DNA from: Seison nebaliae
Taxonomy: Eukaryota; Rotifera; Pararotatoria; Seisonacea; Seisonidae
Assembly: GCA_023231475.1 (NCBI GenBank)
Contig: JALJEE010000441.1
Span: 1-31,966, forward strand
Length of the DNA: 31,966 bases
Direction of reading: 5' to 3'
Shown: piece after piece, positions 11,101 through 21,452 of the stretch
Numbering within the stretch: the stretch's first letter is position 1
How the letters are laid out: every line of letters starts with the position of its first letter
Made by a program: the position numbers and the translations under genes
The notes under the pieces: model-generated
Database searches by the model: none
The model's input: only the letters and a program-made list of their open reading frames with translations
What the model was told of the DNA's origin: nothing

Positions 11101-14100
11101 GAAAATTGAATTTCAATGACTATTCTAACTATCACGATCGTTTTCCACATCATTCTTTTCGATCTCTAATTTGGCAATCGATTGTTTTAACATCTGCTTC
11201 TCCATTTCTAATTCATTTCTCGCTGTATCAATATTCGCTTTCTCATGTTCAATTTTTTGCATTCCACGTTGCATATCTTGTTTCTCTTGAAGAAGTGAAT
11301 CGTTTATCGTTTGAAGTTTATTAATTCGATCCGACATATTCTCCAACTCAGATTTATAGTGAGAGAGTTGAATATCCAATTCCTGTCGTTCCTTTTTCGC
11401 TTTCTGCATTCGATCCTCTAATATATGATAATAGAACATGGAATGAAAATGGAAAAGTGAAAAGAATTAAAACCTAAATCATCACGTTCATGTTTGAGTA
11501 TTTCCCGGTCTAAATTCGATTCGTCGAATGCTTCGCGAATGTTGACGAATTCTTGTTTAAGATTTGTATGTTTGAAATCCAAATCGCCATAAGTTCGATC
11601 TCTGGAAAAATCAGACGAATGAATGATCGATGATTTAGATGATTGATAAGAGATTGGTAAAGTTTTTCTATATTCTCTCTCGATCGAAATAGTTCGATGA
11701 TCACAATTCTTCAAAAGATAAAATTCTTTTCTTTTGACATTTCGATAATCAATAAATCTTTCATTATCAACACTGCTCTCTCTCACTCTTCTACGTTCTC
11801 TATTATCCTCTTTTACATCGTATTTATTAATTACAATATAATCATAAGTTTGATTTTCCATTTGAAAAATTTCAATATTCCATTAATCTTTCTTATTAGT
11901 CTTAATGATTCGATTAAATTAATGGATATTCGTTTGAGATGTTTGATTGAAATAGGAAATGCTTTTCGAAATAAATTCTAATTCAAAATACAGTTTTTCA
12001 TTAAAAGTTCAAATTAAGTTTTTTTTGTTTTGCTAGAAACTTATTATAAAATCATTATGTCCTTTATGTTAATCAACTAATTTCTTTAAAAACTTCTCAC
12101 AATCATCATTTTATGCGATGAAGAAAAGGAAATATTTATCGAGAAAATATTTGTTAACCTTTTCTCACATTCTTTCAGAAGATTGGATTTCTCGCGATTC
12201 AATTCCGTTAATTCATCTTCTAAATGTTCACGTAGACGTTGAAGTTCAATATTTGCTGTAGACAGACGGTTTTTGTCTCCTTGTAATTCTGCAAGTCTTT
12301 CATTCAAATTCTATCCGTTCGAAAGAGACAAGTGAAAATATTGGAGAGTTTCATGGTCAACTCGAGAATAACCATCAATTCTTTCTCGAATGTTTGTCGT
12401 TCCTTCTGAGTGATGTCTAATAAATTCTTTGTCTTATCATCTGATCGTTGTAATGATTCGACTACTCGACGTAGATTTTCGGCGTCTTGACGAGTCTCAT
12501 TCAAAATAAGTTGACAATTTCGTTTTTCTTTCTCCTCGTCCAATAATTGATTATTAACATTACGGAAACGTTCTTCCGTTTGTGTTAATTTATCAAAGAT
12601 TTTCTTATACTAAACAAATCAATTCGATATTGGAGAAAAAGAGAAGAGGTAAAATTGTTAACTTCAAAACTCTTCTTATTGAAGGCTGCATGAACTGCAT
12701 TGAATGCAGGATCAGCATAAGCGAGAGTGGCTGAAGTATTGTTGCGAATTGGTGACGATGACATATGTCGACCTAATGGTGATGCAGATCTAATTGGTGA
12801 GGTGGATGAACGAAGAACTCTCGGATGTACATTGGTTAATGCGATATCGGGATTTTGCATTCCTGGTATAAAATCAATACCACCCGTTTTCCCACTAAAT
12901 ACATCCTCAGCATCTGGTGATGAAAGAATTCGATTAGCTAAACTTAATATTGCTTGAATTGTAGCATCGGGATCACTACATCGTTCATTACTTGTCCAGT
13001 CTTCTGTACTACCCCCCATATTCTTTCGTCGACGTTCGGCACATTCCAATTCCGTTTGTCTATGTGGCGACAATGATGATGCACCGGAATGATGTTCATC
13101 TATCTGGTCTCGACGTGATTGATGTTCGAATCGTCCACGATGAGGTGATGTATTATTCATTTTTGTAGGTGATGCCGAACGATCTTCCATTCTCTTATAT
13201 GTCGTCGAATTAATGAGTTTCTGTTGAACTTCTTGTAATCGTTGATTGAGGATATCGCAATTATTCTTAATGGAAACAGTTTCCTGTTCCTTGGCAAGAT
13301 ATTTCTCTCCTAATTCTTTCGTTAATTGTTTTTCACGTTCTAGTTGATTCTAAAAATGTGAAATTAAATAAATGAAATCAAATTAGTCAACTATAATAAT
13401 ATAATATCAGATAATGCTCATTAAATATTCATGTTAATTTCATATGTCTAATTTAAATCCAATCCAGTTATGAATCATCCTCACATATATCTAGAAGATA
13501 ACATATATTCCTCCAAATTGACAACTACATCAATTTCCATCAATTCACCTTTTCTTCACAATCATCTTCAAAATTATTCAACTTGAAATAGTTGAAAAAT
13601 TAAGAAATTTCTAAAAAGAAATTTGTCTATCGATTACTAAATTCCATTAAAAAAATCATAATTTTTCATTCAAATTATTTTTCAGTTAAATAATTAAAAA
13701 ATGTTGTAAAGTTAAATTGAAATTTTTATACTTAAAAAAAATTAATGTTTAGATGGTATAAAACAATTTATCTAATATCTATCAGTTTCAATTGATACTC
13801 CAAAAAATTGTATGTATGAAAAATTAGAGAAATATAAACAAAAATAAACAATTATAATTATTTCTAATTATAATCATCCACAATTATTGTTACATAATTC
13901 TCGCGTTCTATTAAAAGAAGCAATGTGATGTTGTGACAGGGGATGGAAGAAGAAGTAGTTTGATGAAAGAAGAATAAATTGTTTTTTTTTCCTTTAAGAT
14001 AGAAAGAATTGAGTTTATTCATCTTCTTTTCAGTTTCATCCATATTTTTCCCTCATGATATATAAACTCAAAAAACTTTTGCACAGTCACATTACGATAC

Positions 14101-17100
14101 ATGTAAGTGGAGACGACATATGAGAATAAAGATATGTAGATCTCTACAATGATAATAATGGTGATGTTGATGTTCTTCCATCAAAACATTAACGGAAAGC
14201 ATGATTATGCAATAAACTCATTAGCATGTATAGATTGGAAGGACAATTATAATAGTTGCATAATCCTATAAACGATGCGTGGAAGGTATAAAAATAAATG
14301 AGAGGAGATGTTGATTTGCCAATGTATTGAGATAACTTTATCATGAGGAATATATGAAGAATTATATATGATTCGTTCACCTAATTGATCCATTGTCTGT
14401 GATGGATATTCCATTGGATTTGTTGTTCGATGATGACGAAGTCCATACTTTGTTCCAATGTCGCCATCATACGATCTGATCCACGACTTCTCCATTTATA
14501 GAAAGAAAGGTTGATGATGTGTGTTCAATTGGTGAAGGAATTAATTACACTCCAATATTTCCTCTCACTATTTTACTGTGGATATTATGATGATGATGAC
14601 GATGGAAATTTATCGGTGAAATTTAATTTCGAATCATTCCATCGTTCGCTAACAAAATTTCTATGTTTGATGGAAGAGAGAAGTTATTTTAAATAAATGA
14701 ATTGCGATAATAAGCAAAATAATCGTCAAGAGGAGGAAACTCAGATTATGAAATGAACATTCACATCGGAATATAAACTATTTTCAATCGTAAGGAATAC
14801 TAGAAAAAGAAAAGGATGTGACTGTATTCAAACCCCTTCCCATAACACCACTGTTTACTCGACAATTGTTCGAGCAACGATGAAACATATGAGATTGCAC
14901 CAAAATCAGAAACACCAAAAAATTTTCCTTATCGCTAATCGTCCCGACAGATGAGGTGAGTGGATGTTTATTAATAATATTTATATGAATTAATCGACAT
15001 GAATATTCACCCATTTCTTCTTTCGTCTTCTCTTCCGTGCTAATGCGACGATAATTGTTCAATCTTCGTCATATCTTCAACTTTTTTTTCTCATTTTTCC
15101 TTTTTTTCATGACGACAACAGCTGATTTACAGTAAAATAATAATTACGATATTCAAATAGTATTCTTCAATATATTGTCAACCATTCTTTTTACCTTTTC
15201 CATTTCTAGAGTACGATATTTCTTTCCATCATGCTTGTCGCCATCATCACCATCATCTTCATCTTCATCTTCTTTTGTTATTATTAGAGAAACTAGAGTT
15301 TACGCACTTGAACGACTTCCAAATTTCAATCGATTGACAAATAAAAATTTTTTCCTTTTTTTCCTTCCATAAAAAAAACCGTTAAGCATATTATGTACAG
15401 ATGTATACGTCTAATTTCCATGATGTCCACAACTCAATTCCATAATTCCATACAATGAAATTAGGATATTGTTTACCATGACAAAGCAATGGAAATAATT
15501 TCCAATTGTTCTGGTCAATTTATTTCAATCAAAATTAATTGAATTTTCAATTAAAATATTTCTCGGTTGAACTTATCGAACAATATTCATGTTTTGTTGC
15601 ATCAATTGTAAATTTGAGAGAGAATTGTGAAACTTAAGAAAATCGTAAAAATTGTGTTCGATTATCAGCTGCCACTTATGCGCCATTCCGAAGGCTATTT
15701 GCCATATGAAAGGAATTAATTTAAGATTAACTTTACTTTTCAAGTGTTTTTCCTTTACGTCTCTCCCAATTCCAACTCCTTCAATTCCATTCCAATTAAT
15801 ACCAATTGATACCATTCCCAATCTTTTTGATTGCTCTTGTTGTTCTTTGTTGTTGTTGTTGTTATTATGGGATACGGTTAAAAAATAGGTGAATGAAGTT
15901 TGAACGAATATATTTTATATGATCACCAAATTATACATAGACGAATGTGGGTAGAGTGAATAAAACTTATGGAAAATTTCATTTTTCATTCTGATAAATG
16001 AACAAAATTTCTTCAGCCTAAAGGCAATTAATTCGCCTCAGTCTTACCCACAATAAAAGATCCATGTAGACGATATAAATGAGAGAGAAGAATAAATATT
16101 GAATAAATTCGCCTCCTGTCGATAAGTTTTTTCAGATTAGTCGACGAAAACAAAAATTTAATTGTACAACATTGCTCTCTTCTTTATTATTCCACATATT
16201 CGACTTATTCGAAAAATGATTTAAGATATTTCTCCATATCTCTTGATGGCTTTTGGTAAAACTTTTATTTTTGGGAAATATTCAATTTTTTTTTCTCCAA
16301 TGAATTATATGATTAGTTTCTCTAAAAGACTCATATGACAAGAAATGATCATTCTAAATTCGTTTTCATCCACACATTCAAATTGTTTAATAGATGAATA
16401 ATTCTCGTAGTTTTTTCTTTTTGAGAATAAAAAGTTTTTTTATCGATTGCCATATTAATATTAATATTGAAAATGAAGACGCTTTTTTATTTTTTCATTA
16501 GTCTCATTACAATACCTAATACTACAACTTCTAATGCATTACTCTCAAATTAGAGAAGAGATCCAATCTACTCATTATCAATACTATTGGCACTCGATCG
16601 CGATTGTAAAGTTGAGTTGCTTTCTAGTGATTTTCTTTTCATGCAATTGACATAAAAGAAATATTTGGCGATAAATATATTCCTCTTTCTTTTGACGAGT
16701 ATCAAATCGATACATAAAAAGTTTTGTTTCAAATGTGTCATATTGCTAATTTTCTTTCATCTAGTGGATGGAAGGAAATAAGGAAAACCGTTTTGGAGTT
16801 TTTCTTGGAATCTTTTAATAAAATTACACTTCTCACCGAGAAGTTTCCTTCGTCGACTTAAAACTTTATTTGGATTGTAACATATTCCTTTAACTTTACA
16901 AAGTTTGGCTGAAAAGTCAATCAAGTTGAATTTTTAGATATTTTGTTGAACAAAATAAGAAATTTGAAGATAATCGTTTTGGAGGAAATATTTCGAAAAT
17001 AAAAAGAATTTAGATATTAACTTGTGAAAGAAAGATATTTCACTAAAAGAAAAATGAGAAATATTTTAAATTATTTTTATTGTTTTCTATAGACACTATC

Positions 17101-20100
17101 GTTCGATATTACGATGAATATTTCGAATAATTTTAATAAATTTTAATGATTGCGTTTGTTGCGTTCTTTGTTCGTTGCGTATTGATGCACAGGTTTCTTA
17201 CATGCAGCAAATAAAGAGATAGGAAGAAATGGTTCTAATAAGAATAATAAACGGTAATAAGCATGAATAATGTAAATTTAATTCAATTGACTAAATTGAG
17301 TCAAATTGAAAATAAATTAATTTTAAAAAAAATTTTCGACAATCGGAAACGATTTGGAAACGATTTGGAAAGACATTCACTGTAGAAGAGATCATTGTCA
17401 GTCGTTCGAATAATCGAACGATGATCAATTTATTCTGTTGATAAATGATTACATAACTGCCACGTCATTACACGCTGAATTATTAAGAAAATTAACATAT
17501 AAATATTCATCTAATCAGCTGAATGAAATTAGAAGAAAAAATTAATCTTTGAAATTCGATTTCACAAATCCATTTAAAAATTGGAGTGAATTTAAATTTC
17601 AAAACTATTTTCTCAGAGATCGTTGGAAAAGTAGAAATTGTTGTAACAAACGGAAAAAAATGGACGAAGAAAAAAGAAGAAGAGAAAGGTATTTTGATTT
17701 TCTGATGTTGTAATTCTGTTTGGGAAATGGAGTCTTGTGGAAGACGCACGGAAGTCAAGAAGTTTATTTCATATTAAGAGAATAACTTTTAAAATACTCA
17801 CAGGCTTAAAAATAACTAATCAATTTGTATTAGGAACTATTTTGTGGAAGAAGAACGTATAATAATAATAATCCAAACGATAAGAAGAACAACAACAAGA
17901 ATGAGAAGTTTTGAGGAGTAGGTAAACGTTCTCTTTGTATGACAACATTATGACGTATGTGAGGTAATTGGACAAAGATGAAAAATGGAAATGAAAGATG
18001 AAAATAACATTGAGAGTCTGTTATAGGAAAGAAGGAGCAAGTGCCTGAAGAGGATGTGTCAGCTAGAGAAAACAATGAAGAAGTGGATGAGAGAGTGGTT
18101 ACTTGAAATTAAAGTTATACAACTAAATCTTCCCTCCTAATTTTCTTCGTTGATCTCATGTCTTCATCTTCAACTTCACCGTAAATAAATATTGGTGTCC
18201 TCCTAATGACTTCTACTGCTCATTAGCGTCGATTCACAAGCTCTTAATATTTAGCTGCGAGGACATAATATTCTTGTTATTCTTCATCTGAAGAATAGCA
18301 TATTCAATTTATGTTCTTTTTCTTCCGTTTCTTTTTTTTTTTTTTTTGTTATGTCACTTCAATTTTCATTCGACTTTTCCTTATTCATCCCCAACTATTT
18401 CAACTTATTGTTCATATCAATTCTTTACATAGATTCCATCCAATATATCGATAAATAAACATAGTCGATAGACCTCTAACTATAACTATATCTATGTCAC
18501 ATTACATAACACATGCTACAATTTTGAGTCTGAATAAGGGGAATGTTATAAGTTCCATTGGGTATGTACCCACATATAGTGAAAGTTCGTGTCTTACCCA
18601 GAATGTGAAGGCGAAAATTGTTTTCTTTTTTTTTATTCAAATTGCTCATCAATATTGAGCGTCAATCGTTTGATTTCCCAAAAGATGAATGAAAATAAAA
18701 TAAAAAACCTGCAATTCTTCCTGATCCTTCATTATGTTCTGATGCAATTTCGAGCATTTCTGCTGAAGTTCACCAGTCGTCTCATTCAATGAATTTCGTA
18801 ATTCGAATAATTCCTGTTCTGTCTGCTGTTTCATTTGACTATATTTCCTCTTGAAATTGAGAATGATATCCCACGAATTCATCAATCGTTCTCTCTCTTC
18901 ACTGGAATGACGGAATGGAAAATGGAATGAATGGAATCATATCAAAAACAATAATAATTGATGAACTTGCAGAATGAATAGAAACTATTCTCTTCATCTT
19001 TCCAATTCAACTTTTTTCGTTTGAAGTCCGCTTGCAATTCTTTGATTTCTCGTTGCAATTCTGTACATCTGGTTTGGAATGTCATATTCTCTCGTTTTTC
19101 ATCTTCCAATTCTTGTTTTATTAAATAATTGGCATTCTCCAATTGACGAATTTTCAATTTCTCTTCTTCCAAGTCCTTCTCCAACAATTTCATATAATCA
19201 CGAAATGTGTCATCATTTAGACATTTGTTCAATTGATAAGAATCGGTCGATGCTGTTAATCTTTGTGGACTTAATGAACTGCCTAATGCACGATGCTGAA
19301 TTTATGATTAATTTGATTAGATTTAAATTTAAATTATTTAAATTTTTAAATTCAAAATAAAACTTCAGACGATAAAAGTTGAACGCTGTTGCTCATCTCT
19401 ATATTGTGACGAGAATTATGACCTCGTTGAACTGGACAATGATTCTTTATCATCGAATCATTCGTCTCTCCCACACATTCTAAATAATTATTTTTCTTAT
19501 AAGTTTCAATCGTCTTTTGCAGTTTCTCCACCATTGCTTGTTGTTGATTCTGCGTTTCTTCATAAGCAATTAAACGACGTTGATATGTTGCCGAATCATC
19601 TTCTAATCTCCGACGTAATTCATCGTTCTCCTTCTTCATCATCGAAATTTCTTCATTCAAATGAGATTGACCATTTAGCGTACTATGACGAGAAATTGAT
19701 GGTGATCTTTCCCGTCCATAATCTCGATTCGAATTTCCATTACCATTCAAAGCGGTGTTTCCCGTATATTCAGCGTTATCACGATTTTTCGAATTCATGT
19801 CGACGTAAGTGGAAGATTGATACATTTGATTGTCTGATCGATTTTTAGTTGAATAAGACTATAAAAGAAGAAATATTTTCATTAAAATTTATTAAAATTA
19901 GTTTCATGAGAATATTTCACTTATCCTTAAACTTTCTCTTAATTAATTCGAATTGTTAACGAATTGTTAACAGGAAATATTGTCGGGGATTATGTAGAAA
20001 GGAAAGGGGGAAGGATGGAAGTGATTTAGATGGAATGCTGGTGATGAAGCGAAAAGAACGAAATAATTTAAAGAATGATTTAAAGATAAAAACTTTCTTT

Positions 20101-21384
20101 CTCTATCAAATAATGGAAAATGTCAGTAAAAGGTTGATGGGATGACCTTTGACAGTCATTCGATTTTAAAGTGAAAGAAAATAAATTTCTCTAAATTTTT
20201 ATAATCGAATTTTACAGATGAACTAATCAACTCTGTTGTTTAACGGAGAACTGAATTATTGTCGTAGGAAAATTTTTTACGAATGTTAATATGAGACTAA
20301 CGAAAATTGTGTTATTATGAAAATGATGATGGGAATGATCGAAAGAAGTATTAGTATCAGAAGCAATGGAAGTAGTTGGACATGCATTCGATTCATGCGG
20401 ATATGATACGTAAGAAGTTTTAATTGCGGTAAACTTCCCACCGGATTTCAAATCATAAAAATTATTATTTCCATGTCTCAATTTACCATCAATATTATAA
20501 TGAAATTGACGAAAAGTTTTATCATCACTTAACGAATTCTTCCTTATCGGTTCATAATATTTTCTTTGTTCTGATGTTTGTTGTTGTTCTTGATGATAGT
20601 TCAATGGATGATGAGAATGACGTGATTGATGATTATGATGATTATGATGTAGGACTTCAAGAAACGGTTTCGAAGACGTATGATCTTGTGGCAGGTGTTG
20701 AGATTGTTTAGGTGTCGTTATCGGTTTATAAGAAGACATTGATGATGATGATGATGATGATAAAGATGCTGAATGAGAAATGACGTCATTGGTGATTTGT
20801 TCGCATGAGAGTGTTCTCGATATTTTATCAGTGGTGTCTCTTGTCATAAAGAAGGAGTTATTCTCCGATAAATGCTCAATATTAGATGTAGGAACGTTTT
20901 TCGAACTGAGAGCGCGTCTATTGTTCGTATTGTTTCGATCAGTTCGTTGAGATTTGCGGAAAAAGTTGTGGAATGGTGCATAACGTCTAATGACATCTTG
21001 AGTTTCGGAGCGTTCATTAGATATTGATCGAGAATTGTGTTTATATAATGCAAATGATCTTCCCATTAGATTATCGAGTGATTTGGTTTTTTCATTATTT
21101 AACAACCGTTTCCTATCATCATCCACAGTAACATTTTGAGAATTATAATCATTCTCGTTATCTAGTGGAGCATTATTGAAATTATAAGAAGAATAATTGG
21201 AATGTTGATTGGGATCGAATGGAGATGAGGTATTCCCAGAAAATAGAGATGCTGATGAGATAGTTAATGGTGACAAATGGGTACAGTCAAGTTTGGAATG
21301 CTCAACGAATACTTCATTTACATCAGCCATCTCCGTATAATCGTTATTTAATAAATTCTCATCTGGTTCCTTATTCTTTGACAT
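4609..21384 (-). CDS. CROCC: Rootletin (ciliary rootlet coiled-coil protein), 21-exon gene
   Basis: Rootletin polymerises into the striated rootlet that anchors the ciliary basal body; in arthropods it is needed in ciliated sensory neurons. Exons, 5' to 3': 21384-20302, 19858-19364, 19295-18967, 18901-18709, 13349-12663, 12609-12373, 12310-12159, 11601-11474, 11417-11130, 11071-10748, 10697-10561, 9151-8989, 8945-8773, 8722-8559, 8494-7305, 7242-6971, 6925-6674, 6608-6370, 6309-6099, 6043-5875, 5135-4609. All phases fit, giving about 2,470 residues (human is about 2,017; the excess is mostly exon 1). Colinear matches to recalled human rootletin include AYEETQNQQQAMVEKLQ (human AYQEGQQRQAQLVQRLQ), LLELRRLVKLLDSES (LQELRRQMKMLDSEN), DVDPENIRLALRDF (DLDPEAVRGALREF), DSEVQRRALEGDIQRLQ and HSLRRTLDRMEKEKL (VALRRTLDKVEREKL). 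Apart from exon 1 and the Ser/Pro linker it is nearly all heptad coiled coil. The gene symbol is that of the vertebrate orthologue (Root in flies). Confidence 0.93.
5366..5371 (-). terminator. Poly(A) signal for the alternative last exon
   Basis: AATAAA on the minus strand, 125 bp beyond the stop of the alternative terminal exon. The spacing resembles that of the main 3' end (137 bp). AATAAA is common in AT-rich DNA, so this is supporting evidence only. Confidence 0.35.
5496..5692 (-). CDS. Candidate alternative last (or cassette) exon of rootletin
   Basis: This is an open frame after an AG acceptor (5693) that accepts exon 20 in phase 1, giving SVAQRHSSYQTTRLYNDLM and an acidic, non-coiled tail that ends HRRV and stops at 5496-5498. 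An AATAAA at 5366-5371 lies 125 bp further on. The main exon 21 also accepts exon 20 directly in phase 1, and that join gives the same spacing to the C terminus as human rootletin (about 102 versus 103 residues by my count), so this exon looks optional. If used as a cassette it would need a non-GTT donor (GTCGAG at 5506 or GTGAAC at 5524), unlike the other introns of the gene. Confidence 0.5.
5875..7242 (-). CDS. Rootletin exons 16-20: C-terminal coiled coil
   Basis: Exons 7242-6971, 6925-6674, 6608-6370, 6309-6099 and 6043-5875 are joined through introns of 45, 65, 60 and 55 bp in matching phases. The text follows human closely, for example ALVLQEESIRRLDREKRNL (LALQEESVRRSERERRATL), SEVQRRALEGDIQRLQMVL (KLELQRRSLEGELQRSRLGL) and SLRRTLDRMEKEKLEAED. 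Exon 20 ends in phase 1 at TAG|GTTAGT and can join either exon 21 (5135) or the alternative exon at 5692. Confidence 0.92.
7305..9151 (-). CDS. Rootletin exons 12-15: most conserved coiled-coil block
   Basis: Exons 9151-8989, 8945-8773, 8722-8559 and 8494-7305 are separated by introns of 43, 50 and 64 bp. Matches to human include HEREGILIAAENDKQAALS (QERDEGLLLAESEKQQALS), RQKRDSSYKMEQDSITI (RQKRDAQSRQEQDRSTV) and SESKKKNREVEELQDRV. Exon 15 (1,190 bp) ends with a short Ser/Pro-rich break (residues near NNRCSRSNSPICRNKSQ), then DVDPENIRLALRDFSNRLN. Human has the same Pro-rich break followed by DLDPEAVRGALREFLQELR. Confidence 0.93.
9152..9517 (-). CDS. Candidate internal first exon of rootletin (intron 11)
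   Basis: An ATG at 9517 (with an in-frame TAA shortly upstream) opens 122 codons that run through the exon 12 acceptor (ATCTAAG|GCT at 9152) in frame. The extension starts MSELRLLITEGGHTHKYCH, then has an acidic, Ser/Thr/Asn-rich stretch, and is not coiled coil. Skipping it joins exon 11 (CAG|GTTAAT at 10560) to exon 12 in phase 0, which keeps rootletin colinear with human. So the segment is either a promoter-specific first exon of an approximately 1,241-residue C-terminal rootletin or the 5' end of a split second gene. I estimate 122 open codons by chance at well below 1 in 1,000. The X-box upstream supports a promoter here. Confidence 0.6.
10328..10341. promoter_or_regulatory. Perfect palindromic X-box (RFX binding site) in rootletin intron 11
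   Basis: GTTGTCATGACAAC is an exact 14-bp palindrome and matches the RFX/DAF-19 X-box consensus GTHNYYATRRNAAC at every position. RFX factors switch on ciliary genes, rootletin among them, through X-boxes. It lies 220 bp inside intron 11 and about 810 bp upstream of the candidate internal start at 9517. I estimate about 0.2 chance matches to the degenerate consensus in a window this long, and fewer for a perfect palindrome. It could instead act as an intronic enhancer for the whole gene. Confidence 0.65.
10561..12609 (-). CDS. Rootletin exons 6-11: central coiled coil
   Basis: Exons 12609-12373, 12310-12159, 11601-11474, 11417-11130, 11071-10748 and 10697-10561 join in phases 0, 2, 1, 1 and 1, ending in phase 0. 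Introns are 62, 557, 56, 58 and 50 bp. The sequence is uninterrupted heptad coiled coil, for example LREHLEDELTELNREKSNLL and TALEGALKEARTYAEQQ; the latter matches human EALEGSLFEVQRQLAQL. The long intron 7 holds the upstream part of an alternative first exon, described separately. Confidence 0.9.
11602..11861 (-). CDS. Candidate internal first exon of rootletin (intron 7)
   Basis: An ATG at 11861 opens a frame that stays open for 86 codons up to the exon 8 acceptor (TTTTTCCAG|A at 11602) and continues in frame into exon 8. A transcript starting in intron 7 would encode a unique N terminus (MENQTYDYIVINKYDV...), very charged with Arg/Glu runs and without coiled coil, followed by rootletin from residue 1059 (about 1,498 residues in all). 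At this base composition a chance run of 86 sense codons is improbable (roughly 1 in 1,000 per start by my estimate). No better upstream acceptor is visible. An unspliced intron fragment is the alternative. Confidence 0.45.
12663..13349 (-). CDS. Rootletin exon 5: Ser/Pro linker between coiled coils
   Basis: 229 codons: about 50 of coiled coil, then a charged Ser/Pro-rich linker with STSPIRSASPLGRHMSSSPIR, then TLAYADPAFNAVHAAFNKK. Human rootletin has the same module, a TPSPPRRSSPGRGRSP linker followed by STLALIHSALHKR. The preceding DPDATIQAILSLANRILS also matches the human LQQTLRDLAQAVLSDS region. The SP/TP sites are plausible phosphorylation targets (inference). It joins exon 6 in phase 0 across a 53-bp intron. 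Confidence 0.9.
13350..18708 (-). other. Rootletin intron 4, 5.36 kb, unexplained content
   Basis: The flanking exons join in phase 0 (CAG|GTTTTT at 18708; TTTTTAG acceptor at 13350) and the predicted protein has no gap against human rootletin here, so no rootletin exon is required inside. The intron is far longer than its neighbours. It holds five minus-strand open frames of 81-92 codons (14247-14495, 14784-15062, 15573-15821, 17507-17758, 17830-18075). None is recognisable. Only 14380-14495 and 17830-18062 have locally higher complexity or a good acceptor. I annotate none as a gene. Confidence 0.7.
18709..19858 (-). CDS. Rootletin exons 2-4: conserved N-terminal coiled coil
   Basis: Exon 2 (19858-19364) starts with a Ser/Asn-rich stretch, contains a possible alternative start at 19825, and enters coiled coil at LNEEISMMKKENDELRRRLE. 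Exon 3 (19295-18967) ends in phase 2 and exon 4 (18901-18709) completes the codon, producing SFYSFCNEERERLMNSW. This aligns with human SFNAYFSNEHSRLLLLW, one of the least coiled and most conserved parts of the family, so the splice choice is well supported. Introns are 68 and 65 bp. Confidence 0.88.
20302..21384 (-). CDS. Rootletin exon 1: long disordered N-terminal extension
   Basis: This is 361 codons from ATG at 21384, which has an in-frame stop 24 bp upstream. The frame is low-complexity and polar: poly-Ser (from a GAT/ATC microsatellite near 20741-20762), His/Asn runs such as HHNHHNHQSRHSHH, and a basic patch (RYAPFHNFFRKSQR). It shows none of the coiled coil or N-terminal sequence of vertebrate rootletin. 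It joins exon 2 in phase 0 through TTC|GTTAGT (20301) and an acceptor at 19859-19860. The local frame stops at 20227-20229 with no nearby AATAAA, which favours splicing onwards. It could instead be a separate small gene, with rootletin starting at the exon 2 ATG (19825). Confidence 0.7.
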
Positions 21385-21416
21385 TGTTGATGTTTGTTTT
21401 TCTTCTTATTCCAAAT

Positions 21417-21417
<1 letters not shown>

Positions 21418-21451
<34 letters not shown>

Positions 21452-21452
21452 G
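21418..21452. repeat. (TAA)n microsatellite
   Basis: About eleven perfect AAT/TAA units 34 bp upstream of the rootletin exon 1 ATG, probably in the 5' UTR or core promoter. Length polymorphism is likely. Confidence 0.95.
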
